Part shown: positions 42,531 through 53,399 of the stretch, piece after piece
How the letters are laid out: the number at the start of each line of letters is the position of its first letter
How positions within the stretch are numbered: position 1 is the stretch's first letter
Assembly (NCBI RefSeq): GCF_900101395.1
Contig: NZ_FMZO01000016.1
Span: 1-64,000 of the forward strand
Direction of reading: 5' to 3'
From: Niabella drilacis
Lineage (GTDB): Bacteria; Bacteroidota; Bacteroidia; Chitinophagales; Chitinophagaceae
DNA: 64,000 bases
The notes under the pieces: model-generated
Seen by the model: the letters and a program-made list of their open reading frames with translations, nothing else
Databases searched by the model: none
Told to the model about the DNA's origin: nothing
Program-made: the position numbers and the translations under genes

Positions 42531-43557
42531 CGGCTGTCTGCCGGGTTTCTTCAATCAGCTGCAACAGGGTATCTACCCAAAGCGGGCTGGTATTCATACA
42601 GGGAATATAACTGTAGGTGGCTCCTCCATATTCCATAAATGTTTCCTTGCCCCGCAGTTCAATTTCTTCCAGGGTTTCCAGGCAGTCGCTGACAAACGAA
42701 GGACAGACAACCACCAGCTTTTTAACGCCTTCACCGGGCAGTTGGGGCAGGCGTACCTGCGTATTGGGCAGCAGCCAGGGATCGCGCCCCAGGCGGCTCT
42801 GATAGCTTTGTTGCCATTGCTCTTTTTTGAGCCCCAGTTTTTTGGCTACCAGTTCACTGGTAATGGTTACCTGGTGCCGGTAGCAGGTAGGGTGGGAGGT
42901 ACTTGATTTGAAGCAGCAGTTTTCTACCTGCATGCAGTGTTTTTTAGTGGGATCGCTTTTCAACACATGGCGCTCAGGGATGCCATGATAGCTGAACAGC
43001 AGCTGGTCAAAGTCTTCCCGGAGATAGGGACGCATACTTTCTGCCAGTGCGTTAATATAGGAAGGATGCTTATAAAAGGGAGGTACCACCTTTAGTTGAA
43101 ACGGATAATTGTTTTTTTTATGAGCTTCCTTCATATGCTCAACGGCTGTTTCAAAACTACTCATTGCATAGTGCGGGTATAAAGGCACCAGGATCACTTC
43201 TTCTACATCCGGCAGCCGCTTCAGCAATGCATTATAGGCAGCTTCCGGTGTTGGGTTGCCATAGCGCATAGACAGTTCAACAGGCAGTTCCGTCTTTTGC
43301 TGTACCGCCTCCTGCAGCTGTTGGGATAATACGATAAGAGGAGAACCTTCCTTCCACCAGATGGTTTTATAGGCTTCAGCTGATTTGGGCGCCCGGAAAG
43401 GAACAATAATGCCTTTAATGAGCAAAAAACGCAAAAGCCAGGGCTTGTCAATAACCCGTTTATCCATCAAAAACTCATCCAGGTACCGCCTTACATCCTT
43501 TACCTCGGTTGAATCCGGAGAACCCAGATTCATTAATATTATTCCTGTTTTGCGCAT
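42523..43557 (-). CDS. hemH: Ferrochelatase
   Basis: A 344-residue enzyme that inserts Fe2+ into protoporphyrin IX, the last step of heme B synthesis. Family blocks include GIILMNLGSPDSTEVKDVRRYL at the N-terminus, VPLYPHYAMSSFETA, and the active-site LLFSYHGIPERHVLK with His191. The C-terminal VVCPSFVSDCLETLEEIELRG carries the catalytic Glu region. It is transcribed away from hemA, and the 227-base gap between them probably holds both promoters. Confidence 0.96.
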   Translation of the reverse strand: MRKTGIILMNLGSPDSTEVKDVRRYLDEFLMDKRVIDKPWLLRFLLIKGIIVPFRAPKSAEAYKTIWWKEGSPLIVLSQQLQEAVQQKTELPVELSMRYGNPTPEAAYNALLKRLPDVEEVILVPLYPHYAMSSFETAVEHMKEAHKKNNYPFQLKVVPPFYKHPSYINALAESMRPYLREDFDQLLFSYHGIPERHVLKSDPTKKHCMQVENCCFKSSTSHPTCYRHQVTITSELVAKKLGLKKEQWQQSYQSRLGRDPWLLPNTQVRLPQLPGEGVKKLVVVCPSFVSDCLETLEEIELRGKETFMEYGGATYSYIPCMNTSPLWVDTLLQLIEETRQTAGV

Positions 43558-43627
43558 TTCCTTGTCGTATAAAATTAGTGTCCCTGTTTACTGATAGTGG
43601 TTGCAGGGACCCGGTTTTGCACCCGTG

Positions 43628-43748
43628 GTACAAAAGTGTAACAACCGGCAAAGATACAGGTTCCGGCAAGACAATCATACTATCTGCAGTAATGAAAAAT
43701 CATGATAAAAATCATGCTTTTTTTAAGTCCCGGTGACAAAAGTATGAC
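43628..43748. promoter_or_regulatory. Repeated words in the hemH-hemA divergent region
   Basis: ACAAAAGT occurs at 43630-43637 (in GTACAAAAGTGTAAC) and again at 43736-43743 (in GACAAAAGTATGAC), about one-third helical context similar on both sides. AAAAATCATG occurs twice in tandem (43695-43704 and 43707-43716), 12 bases apart. These could be binding sites for a regulator shared by the two heme transcripts; no regulator gene is adjacent. Confidence 0.3.
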
Positions 43749-43769
43749 GATACTACCACTTATCCTTTA

Positions 43770-43777
43770 TACATTTG
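43770..43777 (+). promoter_or_regulatory. -7-like TAnnTTTG motif of hemA
   Basis: TACATTTG matches the Bacteroidota -7 consensus exactly and ends seven bases before the hemA ATG. No TTG lies at the normal upstream distance. Use of this element would give a leader of only a few bases. Confidence 0.35.
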
Positions 43778-43784
43778 CGCCTGA

Positions 43785-45038
43785 ATGATGTCGGTAGAAG
43801 AATTTCATATTTCAAAGCAGGTCTTAGATCGTTTTTGCATTGCAGGCATCAACTATCATAAGGCCGACGCAGCAACCAGAGGACTGTTTTCCATCACGAA
43901 CGAGGCGTTTGTTACATTAGGAGAAAGTGCAAAGGCCGCGGGACTGAAAAGTGTCTTCGTGGTGTCTACCTGTAATCGTACCGAGATCTATGGGTTTGCA
44001 GAATCGGTAATGCAATTGGTAGAGCTGCTGGTGCCGCATACCAACGGTGATAAAGCAGCATTTTACGAATGTGGCTATTTCAAGAATGGAGAAGAAGCCC
44101 TGCAGCACCTGTTTGATGTGGCTGCCGGGCTGGACTCACAGATCCTGGGTGATTATGAGATCCTGGGGCAGCTCAAAAGAGCAGTGGAAACAGCCCGCGG
44201 TCAGCACCTGATCGGCCCGGTGATGGACCGGATGCTGAACTTCGCTTTTCAGGCATCAAAAAAAATAAAGACCGAAACCAACCTGAGTGACGGGACCGTT
44301 TCGGTTTCGTTTGCTGCAATTGAGTTGCTGCAGAATATTAAGGACATCGGGAAAAAGAAAGTGCTGATCATTGGCGCCGGTAAGTTTGGGGTAAATGTAT
44401 GCAAAAACCTGAATACGTATTTGCCGCATACCACCGTTACCATTATGAACCGTACCGATGCTGTTGCAAAACAGATTGCGGCCGGGCATCAGGTTCATTT
44501 TGCTCCTTATGCAAACAAAGCGGTGGCAGTGCAGGCTTCCGATATCATCATTGTTTGCACCAATGCAAATGAGCCCACAGTGATGCCCGAACTGGTAACG
44601 GCAGGTACACCAAAATTGTTCCTGGACCTTTCCGTACCCGTCAATGTGCATCCGGCTATCCGGAATATGGAACAGGTTACGGTGATCGATGTGGATGAGA
44701 TCTCCAATACCATACTGGATCGTACCCTGGCAAAACGCAAGGCCGAAGTGCCCCGCGCCCTTACCATTATTGAACATTTTAAAAAGGAATTTCTGAGCTG
44801 GTTAAGGGATCACCACTATGCGCTGCACCTGAAAACCTGGAAGAATAAACTTTGTGATATTGATTTAACGCAAACCGGCGTTTGCGAATTTTATAAGGAT
44901 AAAGAACTGATCAGCGAAACAGAGCGGATAATGCGTGCCCAAAAGGCGGTAAAGCAGCTGGCGGTAAACCTCAAAGTGCGGCACGATAAGGGCTGCCAGT
45001 TTATCAGCAGTATCAACGATTATCTGCAGCTTCTCTGA
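43785..45038 (+). CDS. hemA: Glutamyl-tRNA reductase
   Basis: A 417-residue NADPH-dependent reductase that converts glutamyl-tRNA to glutamate-1-semialdehyde, the first committed step of C5 heme synthesis. The active-site Cys63 lies in STCNRTEIYGF. LDSQILGDYEILGQLKRA (about 116-133) is another family block, and the NADPH fold begins at LIIGAGKFGVNV (194-205). It opens a nine-gene rightward cluster that includes hemC, D, E, F, B and N. HemL, the next enzyme, is not in the window. Confidence 0.96.
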   Translation: MMSVEEFHISKQVLDRFCIAGINYHKADAATRGLFSITNEAFVTLGESAKAAGLKSVFVVSTCNRTEIYGFAESVMQLVELLVPHTNGDKAAFYECGYFKNGEEALQHLFDVAAGLDSQILGDYEILGQLKRAVETARGQHLIGPVMDRMLNFAFQASKKIKTETNLSDGTVSVSFAAIELLQNIKDIGKKKVLIIGAGKFGVNVCKNLNTYLPHTTVTIMNRTDAVAKQIAAGHQVHFAPYANKAVAVQASDIIIVCTNANEPTVMPELVTAGTPKLFLDLSVPVNVHPAIRNMEQVTVIDVDEISNTILDRTLAKRKAEVPRALTIIEHFKKEFLSWLRDHHYALHLKTWKNKLCDIDLTQTGVCEFYKDKELISETERIMRAQKAVKQLAVNLKVRHDKGCQFISSINDYLQLL

Positions 45039-45054
45039 CCCCGGATATTTTATT

Positions 45055-46029
45055 ATGATCCGTATTGGTACCCGAGACAGTCAGTTGGCCGTTTGGCAGG
45101 CCACACAGGTAAAAAATCTCTTAGAAAGTTTAGGCACCCCCGCACAGCTGGAACTGGTTAAAAGCGAAGGGGATCTTGACCTGGTAACACCCCTTTATGC
45201 CATGGGCGTACAGGGCGTTTTTACAAGAGTATTGGATGCCGCATTGCTTAGTAACAGGATCGATGTGGCGGTGCATAGTATGAAGGATGTACCGGTACAG
45301 CTTCCGGAAGGGATTGTGGAAGCCGCTGTTCTGGAACGCGCCTCCTGTAATGATATTCTGGTTTTGAATCCGAACTGGCAGGCGCCGGATACAGGCTTTC
45401 AGATCTCAGCTTTCAGATCTCAGCTTTCAGATCCTGAAACTTTAAATGGTGAACCTGGAACATTTCCCCTGACCATCGCTACCAGCAGTGTGCGCCGCAA
45501 GGCCCAGTGGCTGAACCGGTTCCCCGGTCATACGATCGAAAATATCCGCGGTAATGTAAATACACGGCTCCGCAAGCTTTCCGAAAGTAATTGGTTCGGT
45601 GCCATCTTTGCTGCGGCAGGCCTGGAACGTATCGGGCTGAGGCCAGCCGGCAGCATTGATCTTGAGTGGATGCTGCCCGCTCCTGCCCAGGGCGCCATAA
45701 TGATCACCGCCCGCAAGGGAGATACGGCGGTACTGCGTGCATGCAGCCGCATTAATCATACAGGAACGGCCTACTGTGTAAAAGCCGAAAGGGATTTTTT
45801 AAGTGAGCTCATGGGGGGCTGCGCCACGCCCATCAGTGCGCTGGCAACCATTCATCAAAACAGCCTGCACTTCAACGGAAGTGTTGTTACTCCCGATGGG
45901 ACCGAAAAAATAGAGGTAGCAGAAACCTATGCGATCGATGCAACCGTGGCCGCCGGAAGGGCAGCAGCAGCAAAGATCCTGGAAAAAGGTGCCGGACCGT
46001 TAATTGCGAAAATGAATAATGAGCAATAG
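45055..46029 (+). CDS. hemC: Porphobilinogen deaminase with an inserted repeat segment
   Basis: A 324-residue hydroxymethylbilane synthase that joins four porphobilinogens. The N-terminus MIRIGTRDSQLAVWQA, HSMKDVP (75-81), ATSSVRRKAQ (142-151), NIRGNVNTRL (163-172) and the cofactor Cys256 (LMGGCATP) are intact. Between residues about 110 and 138, normally a short loop before IATSS, lies an extra stretch (TGFQISAFRSQLSDPE...) encoded by a 14-bp tandem repeat and intergenic-type words. The frame stays open, so the enzyme is probably functional. The stop overlaps hemD by 11 bases. Confidence 0.95.
   Translation: MIRIGTRDSQLAVWQATQVKNLLESLGTPAQLELVKSEGDLDLVTPLYAMGVQGVFTRVLDAALLSNRIDVAVHSMKDVPVQLPEGIVEAAVLERASCNDILVLNPNWQAPDTGFQISAFRSQLSDPETLNGEPGTFPLTIATSSVRRKAQWLNRFPGHTIENIRGNVNTRLRKLSESNWFGAIFAAAGLERIGLRPAGSIDLEWMLPAPAQGAIMITARKGDTAVLRACSRINHTGTAYCVKAERDFLSELMGGCATPISALATIHQNSLHFNGSVVTPDGTEKIEVAETYAIDATVAAGRAAAAKILEKGAGPLIAKMNNEQ
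45396..45468. repeat. Tandem word repeat inside hemC
   Basis: CTTTCAGATCTCAG is repeated at 45396-45409 and 45410-45423, with a partial third copy at 45424-45433. It is followed by CTGAAACTTTAAATGG and GAACCTGGAAC, words typical of the intergenic blocks of this genome. The block is read in frame as an insertion of roughly 26 residues. Confidence 0.7.
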
Positions 46030-46708
46030 ACCGCTTCATATTTTAAGTACAAAGCTGCTTGATGATGCGCTTATGCACCGGGCCGGGGACAGGGTCCTGC
46101 TTGATTGCAGATCCTTCCTGCAAACGCAGCCGGTAGCACCCGGGCTGGTTGCAGCATTGCTGGCAGATGTTTCCCTTGCGGACCAGGAAGTGATCTTTAC
46201 CAGCGCCAATGCAGTAAAGGCCGTAGCGGCAGCGGTTACGGGCAGCCCTCAATGGAAGGTGTTTTGTATTGAAGCGGCTACCCGTAAAAAAGTGCAGGAG
46301 TTATTTCCCCAAACCGAGATCAGGGCCGCTGCTCCCAATGGCGCACAACTGGTGAACCAGATCATCAGGCAGGCGCCGGATCAGGTAGTTTTTTTTTGCG
46401 GGAACCTGCGCCTGGATACCATCCCGGATGGGTTGAAAAAGAACGCCATCCCCTGCCGGGAAAAAGTAGTTTATGAAACAATAAAAACACCAGTTCCTGT
46501 TAAGCCGCAATACGATGGGATCCTTTTCTATAGTCCGAGTGGTGTGGCAAGTTTTTTTGCTGTTAATAAAATAAGCCCGGGAACAAAAGCATTTTCTATT
46601 GGCCCTTCTACAACCGAGGCTTTAAAAAAATATACGTCAAACATTGTAGAAGCTCCGCATCCTGATGTGGAACAGATGATCGGGGCTATTGCGAACAGCA
46701 GCTGGTAG
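46019..46708 (+). CDS. hemD: Uroporphyrinogen-III synthase
   Basis: A 229-residue protein that cyclises and inverts ring D of hydroxymethylbilane. HemD sequences are very variable; the assignment rests on its position between hemC and hemE with an 11-base overlap, on its length, and on the segments [29 protein letters not shown] and [16 protein letters not shown], which match the family's two-domain pattern. Confidence 0.9.
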   Translation: MSNRPLHILSTKLLDDALMHRAGDRVLLDCRSFLQTQPVAPGLVAALLADVSLADQEVIFTSANAVKAVAAAVTGSPQWKVFCIEAATRKKVQELFPQTEIRAAAPNGAQLVNQIIRQAPDQVVFFCGNLRLDTIPDGLKKNAIPCREKVVYETIKTPVPVKPQYDGILFYSPSGVASFFAVNKISPGTKAFSIGPSTTEALKKYTSNIVEAPHPDVEQMIGAIANSSW

Positions 46709-46737
46709 CGGATCCGGCAATTCAAAGACTTTTAAAT

Positions 46738-47784
46738 ATGATGCAACAGGAAATAAAAAACGACTTAATTTTAAGAACGCTTCGCGGAGAAGCCACGGAG
46801 CGTACCCCGGTATGGATGATGCGTCAGGCCGGAAGATACCTGCCGGAATACATACAACTAAGGGAGAAGTATTCTTTTTTTGAACGGTGCCAGAACCCCG
46901 AACTCGCCTGCGAAATTACCCTGCAACCGGTAGATATTGTAGGCGTGGATGCGGCGATCCTGTTTTCAGATATCCTGGTGGTACCACAGGCCATGGGTTT
47001 GGAAGTGCAGCTGGTGGAAAAACTGGGTCCCCTGTTGCCCCAGCCCATAAAAGGCCCGAACGACCTGCAACGTGTCAGAATACCGGAGGTGAACGAAACA
47101 TTGAATTATGTTTTTGAAGCGATAAAGCTGATCAAAAAAGAACTGAACGGACGCGTGCCGCTGATCGGCTTTGCAGGGGCGCCCTGGACACTTTTATGCT
47201 ATATGGTGCAGGGAAAAGGCAGTAAAACCTTCGATGAAGCGAAGGCCTTTTGTTATCAGCAGCCGGAAACCGCGCATGCCCTGCTGCAAATGATCACGGA
47301 TACCACGATCGCATACCTGAAAGGCCAGGTGGCGGCCGGTGCGGATGTATTACAGGTGTTTGACAGTTGGGGTGGATTGCTGGGCAAAAGTGATTTTGAA
47401 GAATTTTCGCTCCGCTATATCCGCCAGATCGTGGCTGCGTTAAAAGAAAGCGTTCCGGTGATCGTTTTTGCAAAAGGTGCCTGGGGCTCGCTGGCAGAAA
47501 TGGCAGCAACCGGTGCTGCCGGTCTGGGGATCGACTGGTGCATAGAACCGCAGGTGGCCCGTAACCTGGCAGGGGAAAGTATCACATTACAGGGAAACTT
47601 TGATCCCGCAAAATTACTGGCCCCCATCCCGGTGATCGAGAAGGATACAAAAGCAATGCTTCGTGCGTTCGGGAACAGCCGGCATATTGCCAACCTGGGA
47701 CATGGCATTTTGCCCAATGTACCGGTGGACCACGCAAAGGCATTTGTAAATACGGTGAAGGAATACACATTCTCTGATCTATAA
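46738..47784 (+). CDS. hemE: Uroporphyrinogen decarboxylase
   Basis: A 348-residue enzyme that removes four carboxyl groups to give coproporphyrinogen III. The signature [17 protein letters not shown] lies at 22-38, the catalytic-Asp region [14 protein letters not shown] at about 75-88, [18 protein letters not shown] further on, and [12 protein letters not shown] near the C-terminus. Length is normal. It lies 29 bases after hemD. Confidence 0.96.
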   Translation: MMQQEIKNDLILRTLRGEATERTPVWMMRQAGRYLPEYIQLREKYSFFERCQNPELACEITLQPVDIVGVDAAILFSDILVVPQAMGLEVQLVEKLGPLLPQPIKGPNDLQRVRIPEVNETLNYVFEAIKLIKKELNGRVPLIGFAGAPWTLLCYMVQGKGSKTFDEAKAFCYQQPETAHALLQMITDTTIAYLKGQVAAGADVLQVFDSWGGLLGKSDFEEFSLRYIRQIVAALKESVPVIVFAKGAWGSLAEMAATGAAGLGIDWCIEPQVARNLAGESITLQGNFDPAKLLAPIPVIEKDTKAMLRAFGNSRHIANLGHGILPNVPVDHAKAFVNTVKEYTFSDL

Positions 47785-47795
47785 AATCGTCTGTC

Positions 47796-49673
47796 TTGAA
47801 AAAAATACCCCTTTTAACCGCACTGCTTATGTTCGTCTGGACAGCGGTTGCTGCCCAGGAGTTATACATGCCCCGTAATATCCGGAACGCTGTAAAAAGG
47901 GGAACCCGTACCACAACAGGTTTGCCCGGCCCCAACTATTGGCAAAACAGGGGGGTGTATGAGATCAGTGCCACCGTAAATACCGGAGAAAAGTCCGTTT
48001 CAGGAAAAGAAAAGATCAGCTATTCCAATAACAGCCCGGATACCCTGAAATCGGTGGTGATCCGTTTTGTAAACAATATTCACAAACCGGAGGCGCCAAG
48101 GGCCGGGCAGGTACCCAAAGACTTTTTGACCCCGGGGTTAAAGATCTCCGGGTTTACTGTGAACGGCGAGCGCTATCCGGTCAACAGCGATGACTGGGGA
48201 ACTGTCAGTAATATAAAACTTCATACACCTTTGCTGCCCCGGTCAAAGGCAGCATTTGAGATCGAGTGGTCCTATCCTCTATCAAAACTCAGTGGCCGTG
48301 AAGGCCAGATTGATCCGAATACGTTTTTCTGTGCCTACTTCTATCCGCGAATCTCGGTATATGATGACTACAACGGGTGGGATCTTCTGCCACATACTGA
48401 TGGGGGTGAGTTTTATAATGATTTTAATGACTATACGGTTTCCGTCAAAGTGCCCACCAACTACGTGGTTTGGGCAACCGGAACCCTGGAGAACGCAAAA
48501 GAAGTATTGCAGCCCGCTGCATTTAAGCGCTTCCGCGAATCGCAGTCCTCCAATAAAGTCATCCATGTGGCCACTGCCAAAGACATGGAACAGGGTGCGG
48601 TAACCAATTTCAGTGAATGGAATGAATGGAAGTTCACGGCCCGGAATGTTACCGATTTTACATTTGCCACCAGTAACCATTTTGTATGGGATGCGGGCAG
48701 TGTAGCGTTAGCGGATGGCAGCGGTTTAAAAAGAGTGAGTGTGCAGGCTGCATATAAGGATACGGCGGCTGATTTTAAAAATTATGTCGAGTGGACCAAA
48801 TATGCCATCCAGTGGTATTCAGATCACCTGCCGGGTGTTAACTATCCATATCCCTCTATGACGGCCATCCAGGGATATGCAGATATGGAATATCCCATGA
48901 TGGTGAATGATGCCTCTTTAAGAGACCTGATGGATTCCCGGCTTACGGTGGATCATGAAGTGGCACATACTTACTTTCCCTTTTATATGGGCGTCAATGA
49001 AACGCGTTATGCCTTTATGGATGAAGGCTGGGCCACCACCTTTGAGTACCTGATCGGTATTTCAGAGAACGGGAAACATGCAGCAGACAGCGCCTTTAAG
49101 AGTTTCCGGATAAAGAACTGGATCCGCAACCCGGCAACAGAAATGGATCAACCCCTCATCACAATGTCGTCCCAGTTGTCCGGGGCAGGGTATGGAAGAA
49201 ATTCCTACGGGAAAGCCGCTCTGTCTTACCTGGCCTTAAAAGACCTGCTGGGAGAGATCCCGTTCAAAAAGGCACTGATCAGTTATATAAATACCTGGAA
49301 CGGGAAACATCCCGTTCCCTGGGATTATTTCTATTCCATCAATGCCGCCGCAAAGCAGGATCTTAACTGGTTCTGGCAAAACTGGTTCTTTAGTAACAAC
49401 TATATCGATCTTAACGTTAAGGAAGCCCGGTCCGGCAATAACAGTACCACCATCACCCTGGAAAATGTTGGCGGGTTTGCCGTGCCCTTTGATGTGATCA
49501 TAAAACCGGAAAACGGAAAAGAAAAGCAGTATCATTACACACCGGCAATATGGAAGGGGAGGGAACGGGCAGTTACCTTAACAGTGCCCAGCAGTGGAAA
49601 AATCGAAAAGGTTATTATTGACGGAGGGATTTTTATGGACGCCACTCCACAGGACAATAGTTATCTGTTATGA
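47796..49673 (+). CDS. M1-family metallopeptidase embedded in the hem cluster
   Basis: A 625-residue secreted zinc aminopeptidase-like protein. The TTG start gives a clear signal peptide (MKKIPLLTALLMFVWTAVAA). A beta-rich N-terminal domain precedes the catalytic domain with HEVAH at 387-391 and the third ligand Glu410 (DEGWATTFEYL), the M1 spacing HEXXH-X18-E. DMEYPMMV stands where classical aminopeptidases have GAMEN. It starts 11 bases after hemE and its stop overlaps the hemF start by four bases (ATGA), so it is translationally coupled to heme enzymes although no heme role is known for this family. Confidence 0.88.
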   Translation: MKKIPLLTALLMFVWTAVAAQELYMPRNIRNAVKRGTRTTTGLPGPNYWQNRGVYEISATVNTGEKSVSGKEKISYSNNSPDTLKSVVIRFVNNIHKPEAPRAGQVPKDFLTPGLKISGFTVNGERYPVNSDDWGTVSNIKLHTPLLPRSKAAFEIEWSYPLSKLSGREGQIDPNTFFCAYFYPRISVYDDYNGWDLLPHTDGGEFYNDFNDYTVSVKVPTNYVVWATGTLENAKEVLQPAAFKRFRESQSSNKVIHVATAKDMEQGAVTNFSEWNEWKFTARNVTDFTFATSNHFVWDAGSVALADGSGLKRVSVQAAYKDTAADFKNYVEWTKYAIQWYSDHLPGVNYPYPSMTAIQGYADMEYPMMVNDASLRDLMDSRLTVDHEVAHTYFPFYMGVNETRYAFMDEGWATTFEYLIGISENGKHAADSAFKSFRIKNWIRNPATEMDQPLITMSSQLSGAGYGRNSYGKAALSYLALKDLLGEIPFKKALISYINTWNGKHPVPWDYFYSINAAAKQDLNWFWQNWFFSNNYIDLNVKEARSGNNSTTITLENVGGFAVPFDVIIKPENGKEKQYHYTPAIWKGRERAVTLTVPSSGKIEKVIIDGGIFMDATPQDNSYLL

Positions 49674-50608
49674 AAAAAGAAGCAACAAACGCATTCCGTC
49701 AGCAATGGATTGAGTACGTTTATGGATTACAGGATCGCATCTGCAAGGCACTGGAAGCAGAAGATGGCCGTGCCGTTTTTAAAGAAGATAACTGGCAGCG
49801 CGGCGAAAACGGAAAAGGCGGTGGCGGGCATTCCCGTATTATGGAAAACGGCGCCGTTTTTGAAAAAGCCGGTGTAAATGTCTCCGTGGTATACGGACAT
49901 ATTACCGAAAAGATGCAACAGGTGTTGCCGGTGAATGAAGGCACCTGGTTTGCCTGCGGCATCAGCCTGGTGCTGCATCCTGAGAACCCCTTTGTGCCCA
50001 CCACACATGCCAACTGGCGTTATTTTGAGGCACATGATGAAGAAGGTACCGTTACCCATCGCTGGTTTGGTGGTGGTGCAGACCTGACGCCTTATTATTT
50101 ATTTGAGGAAGATGTGATCCACTTTCACACAACAGTAAAAGAAGCGATTGACCCTTTTGGGCTGGAGTTATACCCAAAGTATAAGCAACAATGCGACGAG
50201 TACTTTGCTAACAAACACCGGGAAAATGAAATGCGTGGGGTAGGCGGTGTGTTTTATGATCACCTCTATCTGAACAGCGAAGAGGAAGCGGCACGGTTAC
50301 TGGCCTTTCAAAAAGCCAATGGAGACGCCTTCCTGGATGCGTATCTGCCCCTGGTGCAAAAAAGGAAAAATACTCCCTGGAACGCTGAACATAAAAAATG
50401 GCAGGAGATCCGGCGGGGTCGCTATGTAGAGTTTAACCTGATCCATGACCGGGGAACGATCTTCGGTCTGAAAACAAAGGGCCGCACCGAAAGTATTTTA
50501 ATGAGTTTACCACCCACTGTACGGTTTATATATAATTACGAGCCGGAACCCGGAAGCCCGGAAGAGAAATTATTACAGGCCTGTAAACACCCGAGAGCAT
50601 GGGTTTAA
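49670..50608 (+). CDS. hemF: Oxygen-dependent coproporphyrinogen III oxidase
   Basis: A 312-residue enzyme that uses O2 to decarboxylate two propionates of coproporphyrinogen III. Family blocks are NWQRGENGKGGGGHSRIMENG near the N-terminus, WFGGGADLTPYYLFEEDVIHFH, RGVGGVFYDH-like MRGVGGVFYDH, and FNLIHDRGTIFGLKTKGRTESILMSLPP near the C-terminus. Its presence together with HemN lets the cell make heme with or without oxygen. The start overlaps the M1 peptidase stop. Confidence 0.96.
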   Translation: MKKEATNAFRQQWIEYVYGLQDRICKALEAEDGRAVFKEDNWQRGENGKGGGGHSRIMENGAVFEKAGVNVSVVYGHITEKMQQVLPVNEGTWFACGISLVLHPENPFVPTTHANWRYFEAHDEEGTVTHRWFGGGADLTPYYLFEEDVIHFHTTVKEAIDPFGLELYPKYKQQCDEYFANKHRENEMRGVGGVFYDHLYLNSEEEAARLLAFQKANGDAFLDAYLPLVQKRKNTPWNAEHKKWQEIRRGRYVEFNLIHDRGTIFGLKTKGRTESILMSLPPTVRFIYNYEPEPGSPEEKLLQACKHPRAWV

Positions 50609-50657
50609 GATGTAGGATGTCTGATTTTTTGATATCCGATGTGTAAACAGTTAACGT

Positions 50658-52030
<1,373 letters not shown>

Positions 52031-52034
52031 TCTG

Positions 52035-53399
52035 ATGCAGCAAAATCTTGTACAGAAATACAATATCCAGGGCCCCCGGTACACCAGTTACCCTACCGTT
52101 CCCTATTGGGAGCCGGAACATTTTACTACCGGGGCATGGACGGAAGCGCTCATACGCAGTTTCCGGGAAACCAATACCACACAGGGGATCAGCGTGTATA
52201 TACACCTGCCGTTCTGCGAAAGCCTCTGCACATTTTGTGCCTGTCATAAGCGCATTACGCGGCGGCATGATGTGGAGCTGCCCTATATTCAAACCGTTTT
52301 GCAGGAATGGGAGCTGTATTGTGCGCTGCTTCCGGATCCGCCTGTAATTAAGGAGCTGCACCTGGGCGGTGGCACGCCTACTTTTTTTAGTCCGGAGCAT
52401 CTGGCGCTTTTGTTAAACGGTATTTTCTCAAAGGCTGTTATTGCCCCCGCTCCTGAATTCAGTTTTGAAGGACACCCGAATAATACCACCCCCGCACATT
52501 TACAGGTGCTGTATGAACTCGGTTTCCGGCGGGTAAGCTTTGGGGTACAGGATTATGATCCCTTGGTACAAAAAGCCATACACCGCATTCAGCCTTTTGA
52601 ACGGGTAGCCGCAGTAACGGCTGGAGCCCGCAGTGTAGGGTACGAAAGTGTCAGCCATGACCTGGTTTTCGGACTGCCTTTTCAAACCTGGGCCTCCATG
52701 CAGTCCACCATTGAGCGTACCATCGAATTAAAGCCCGACCGGATTGCGTTTTATTCCTATGCCCATGTACCCTGGGTAAAAGGGGTAGGACAGCGGGGAT
52801 TCCGGGATACGGATCTTCCCTCGCCCGAACTGAAGCGGAAACTGTATGAAGAAGGCAAGGCGCTGCTGGAACGATCGGGGTACGTGGAAATAGGGATGGA
52901 TCATTTTGCATTGCCCGGTGACGCCCTGCACCAATCATTACATAACGGGCAATTGCACCGCAATTTTATGGGATATTCTTCATCGGCCACCCAGGTGATG
53001 ATCGGGCTGGGCATGTCTGCGATCTCTGATTCATGGTATGCTTTTGGGCAAAATGAGAAGTCGGTGGAAGCCTACAGGGAGCGTGTTCAGGAGGGCCGGC
53101 TTCCTGTGGTCAAAGGGCATTTGCTGAACGAAGAGGATCTGAAGATCCGGAAACATATCTTAAATATCATGTGCCGGCTTAAAACGTCGTGGCAGGAGCC
53201 GGAAATGCAATTGCCGGGATTGCCGGAGATTACCTCCCGCCTGCAGGAAATGGAACAGGACGGGTTGCTGGAAATCTTTGACGGGGGGGTAAATGTTACG
53301 GCAGCGGGCCGTGCATTTGTGCGGAATATTGCAATGGCATTTGACCTGCGGTTGATCCGCAAACAACCGGGTACGCAAATTTTTTCAATGACGGTATAA
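52035..53399 (+). CDS. hemN: Oxygen-independent coproporphyrinogen III oxidase, radical SAM
   Basis: A 454-residue radical-SAM enzyme that performs the HemF reaction without oxygen. CESLCTFC at 61-68 is the CxxxCxxC site for the 4Fe-4S cluster, following VYIHLPF; the RYTSYPTVPYW N-terminus and the GIGMSAIS-like GLGMSAISDSWYAFGQN segment are specific to true HemN rather than HemW. The ATG at 52035 was chosen; an upstream in-frame start at 51972 lies within hemB. The TAA stop directly abuts a MITE-like element. Confidence 0.95.
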   Translation: MQQNLVQKYNIQGPRYTSYPTVPYWEPEHFTTGAWTEALIRSFRETNTTQGISVYIHLPFCESLCTFCACHKRITRRHDVELPYIQTVLQEWELYCALLPDPPVIKELHLGGGTPTFFSPEHLALLLNGIFSKAVIAPAPEFSFEGHPNNTTPAHLQVLYELGFRRVSFGVQDYDPLVQKAIHRIQPFERVAAVTAGARSVGYESVSHDLVFGLPFQTWASMQSTIERTIELKPDRIAFYSYAHVPWVKGVGQRGFRDTDLPSPELKRKLYEEGKALLERSGYVEIGMDHFALPGDALHQSLHNGQLHRNFMGYSSSATQVMIGLGMSAISDSWYAFGQNEKSVEAYRERVQEGRLPVVKGHLLNEEDLKIRKHILNIMCRLKTSWQEPEMQLPGLPEITSRLQEMEQDGLLEIFDGGVNVTAAGRAFVRNIAMAFDLRLIRKQPGTQIFSMTV

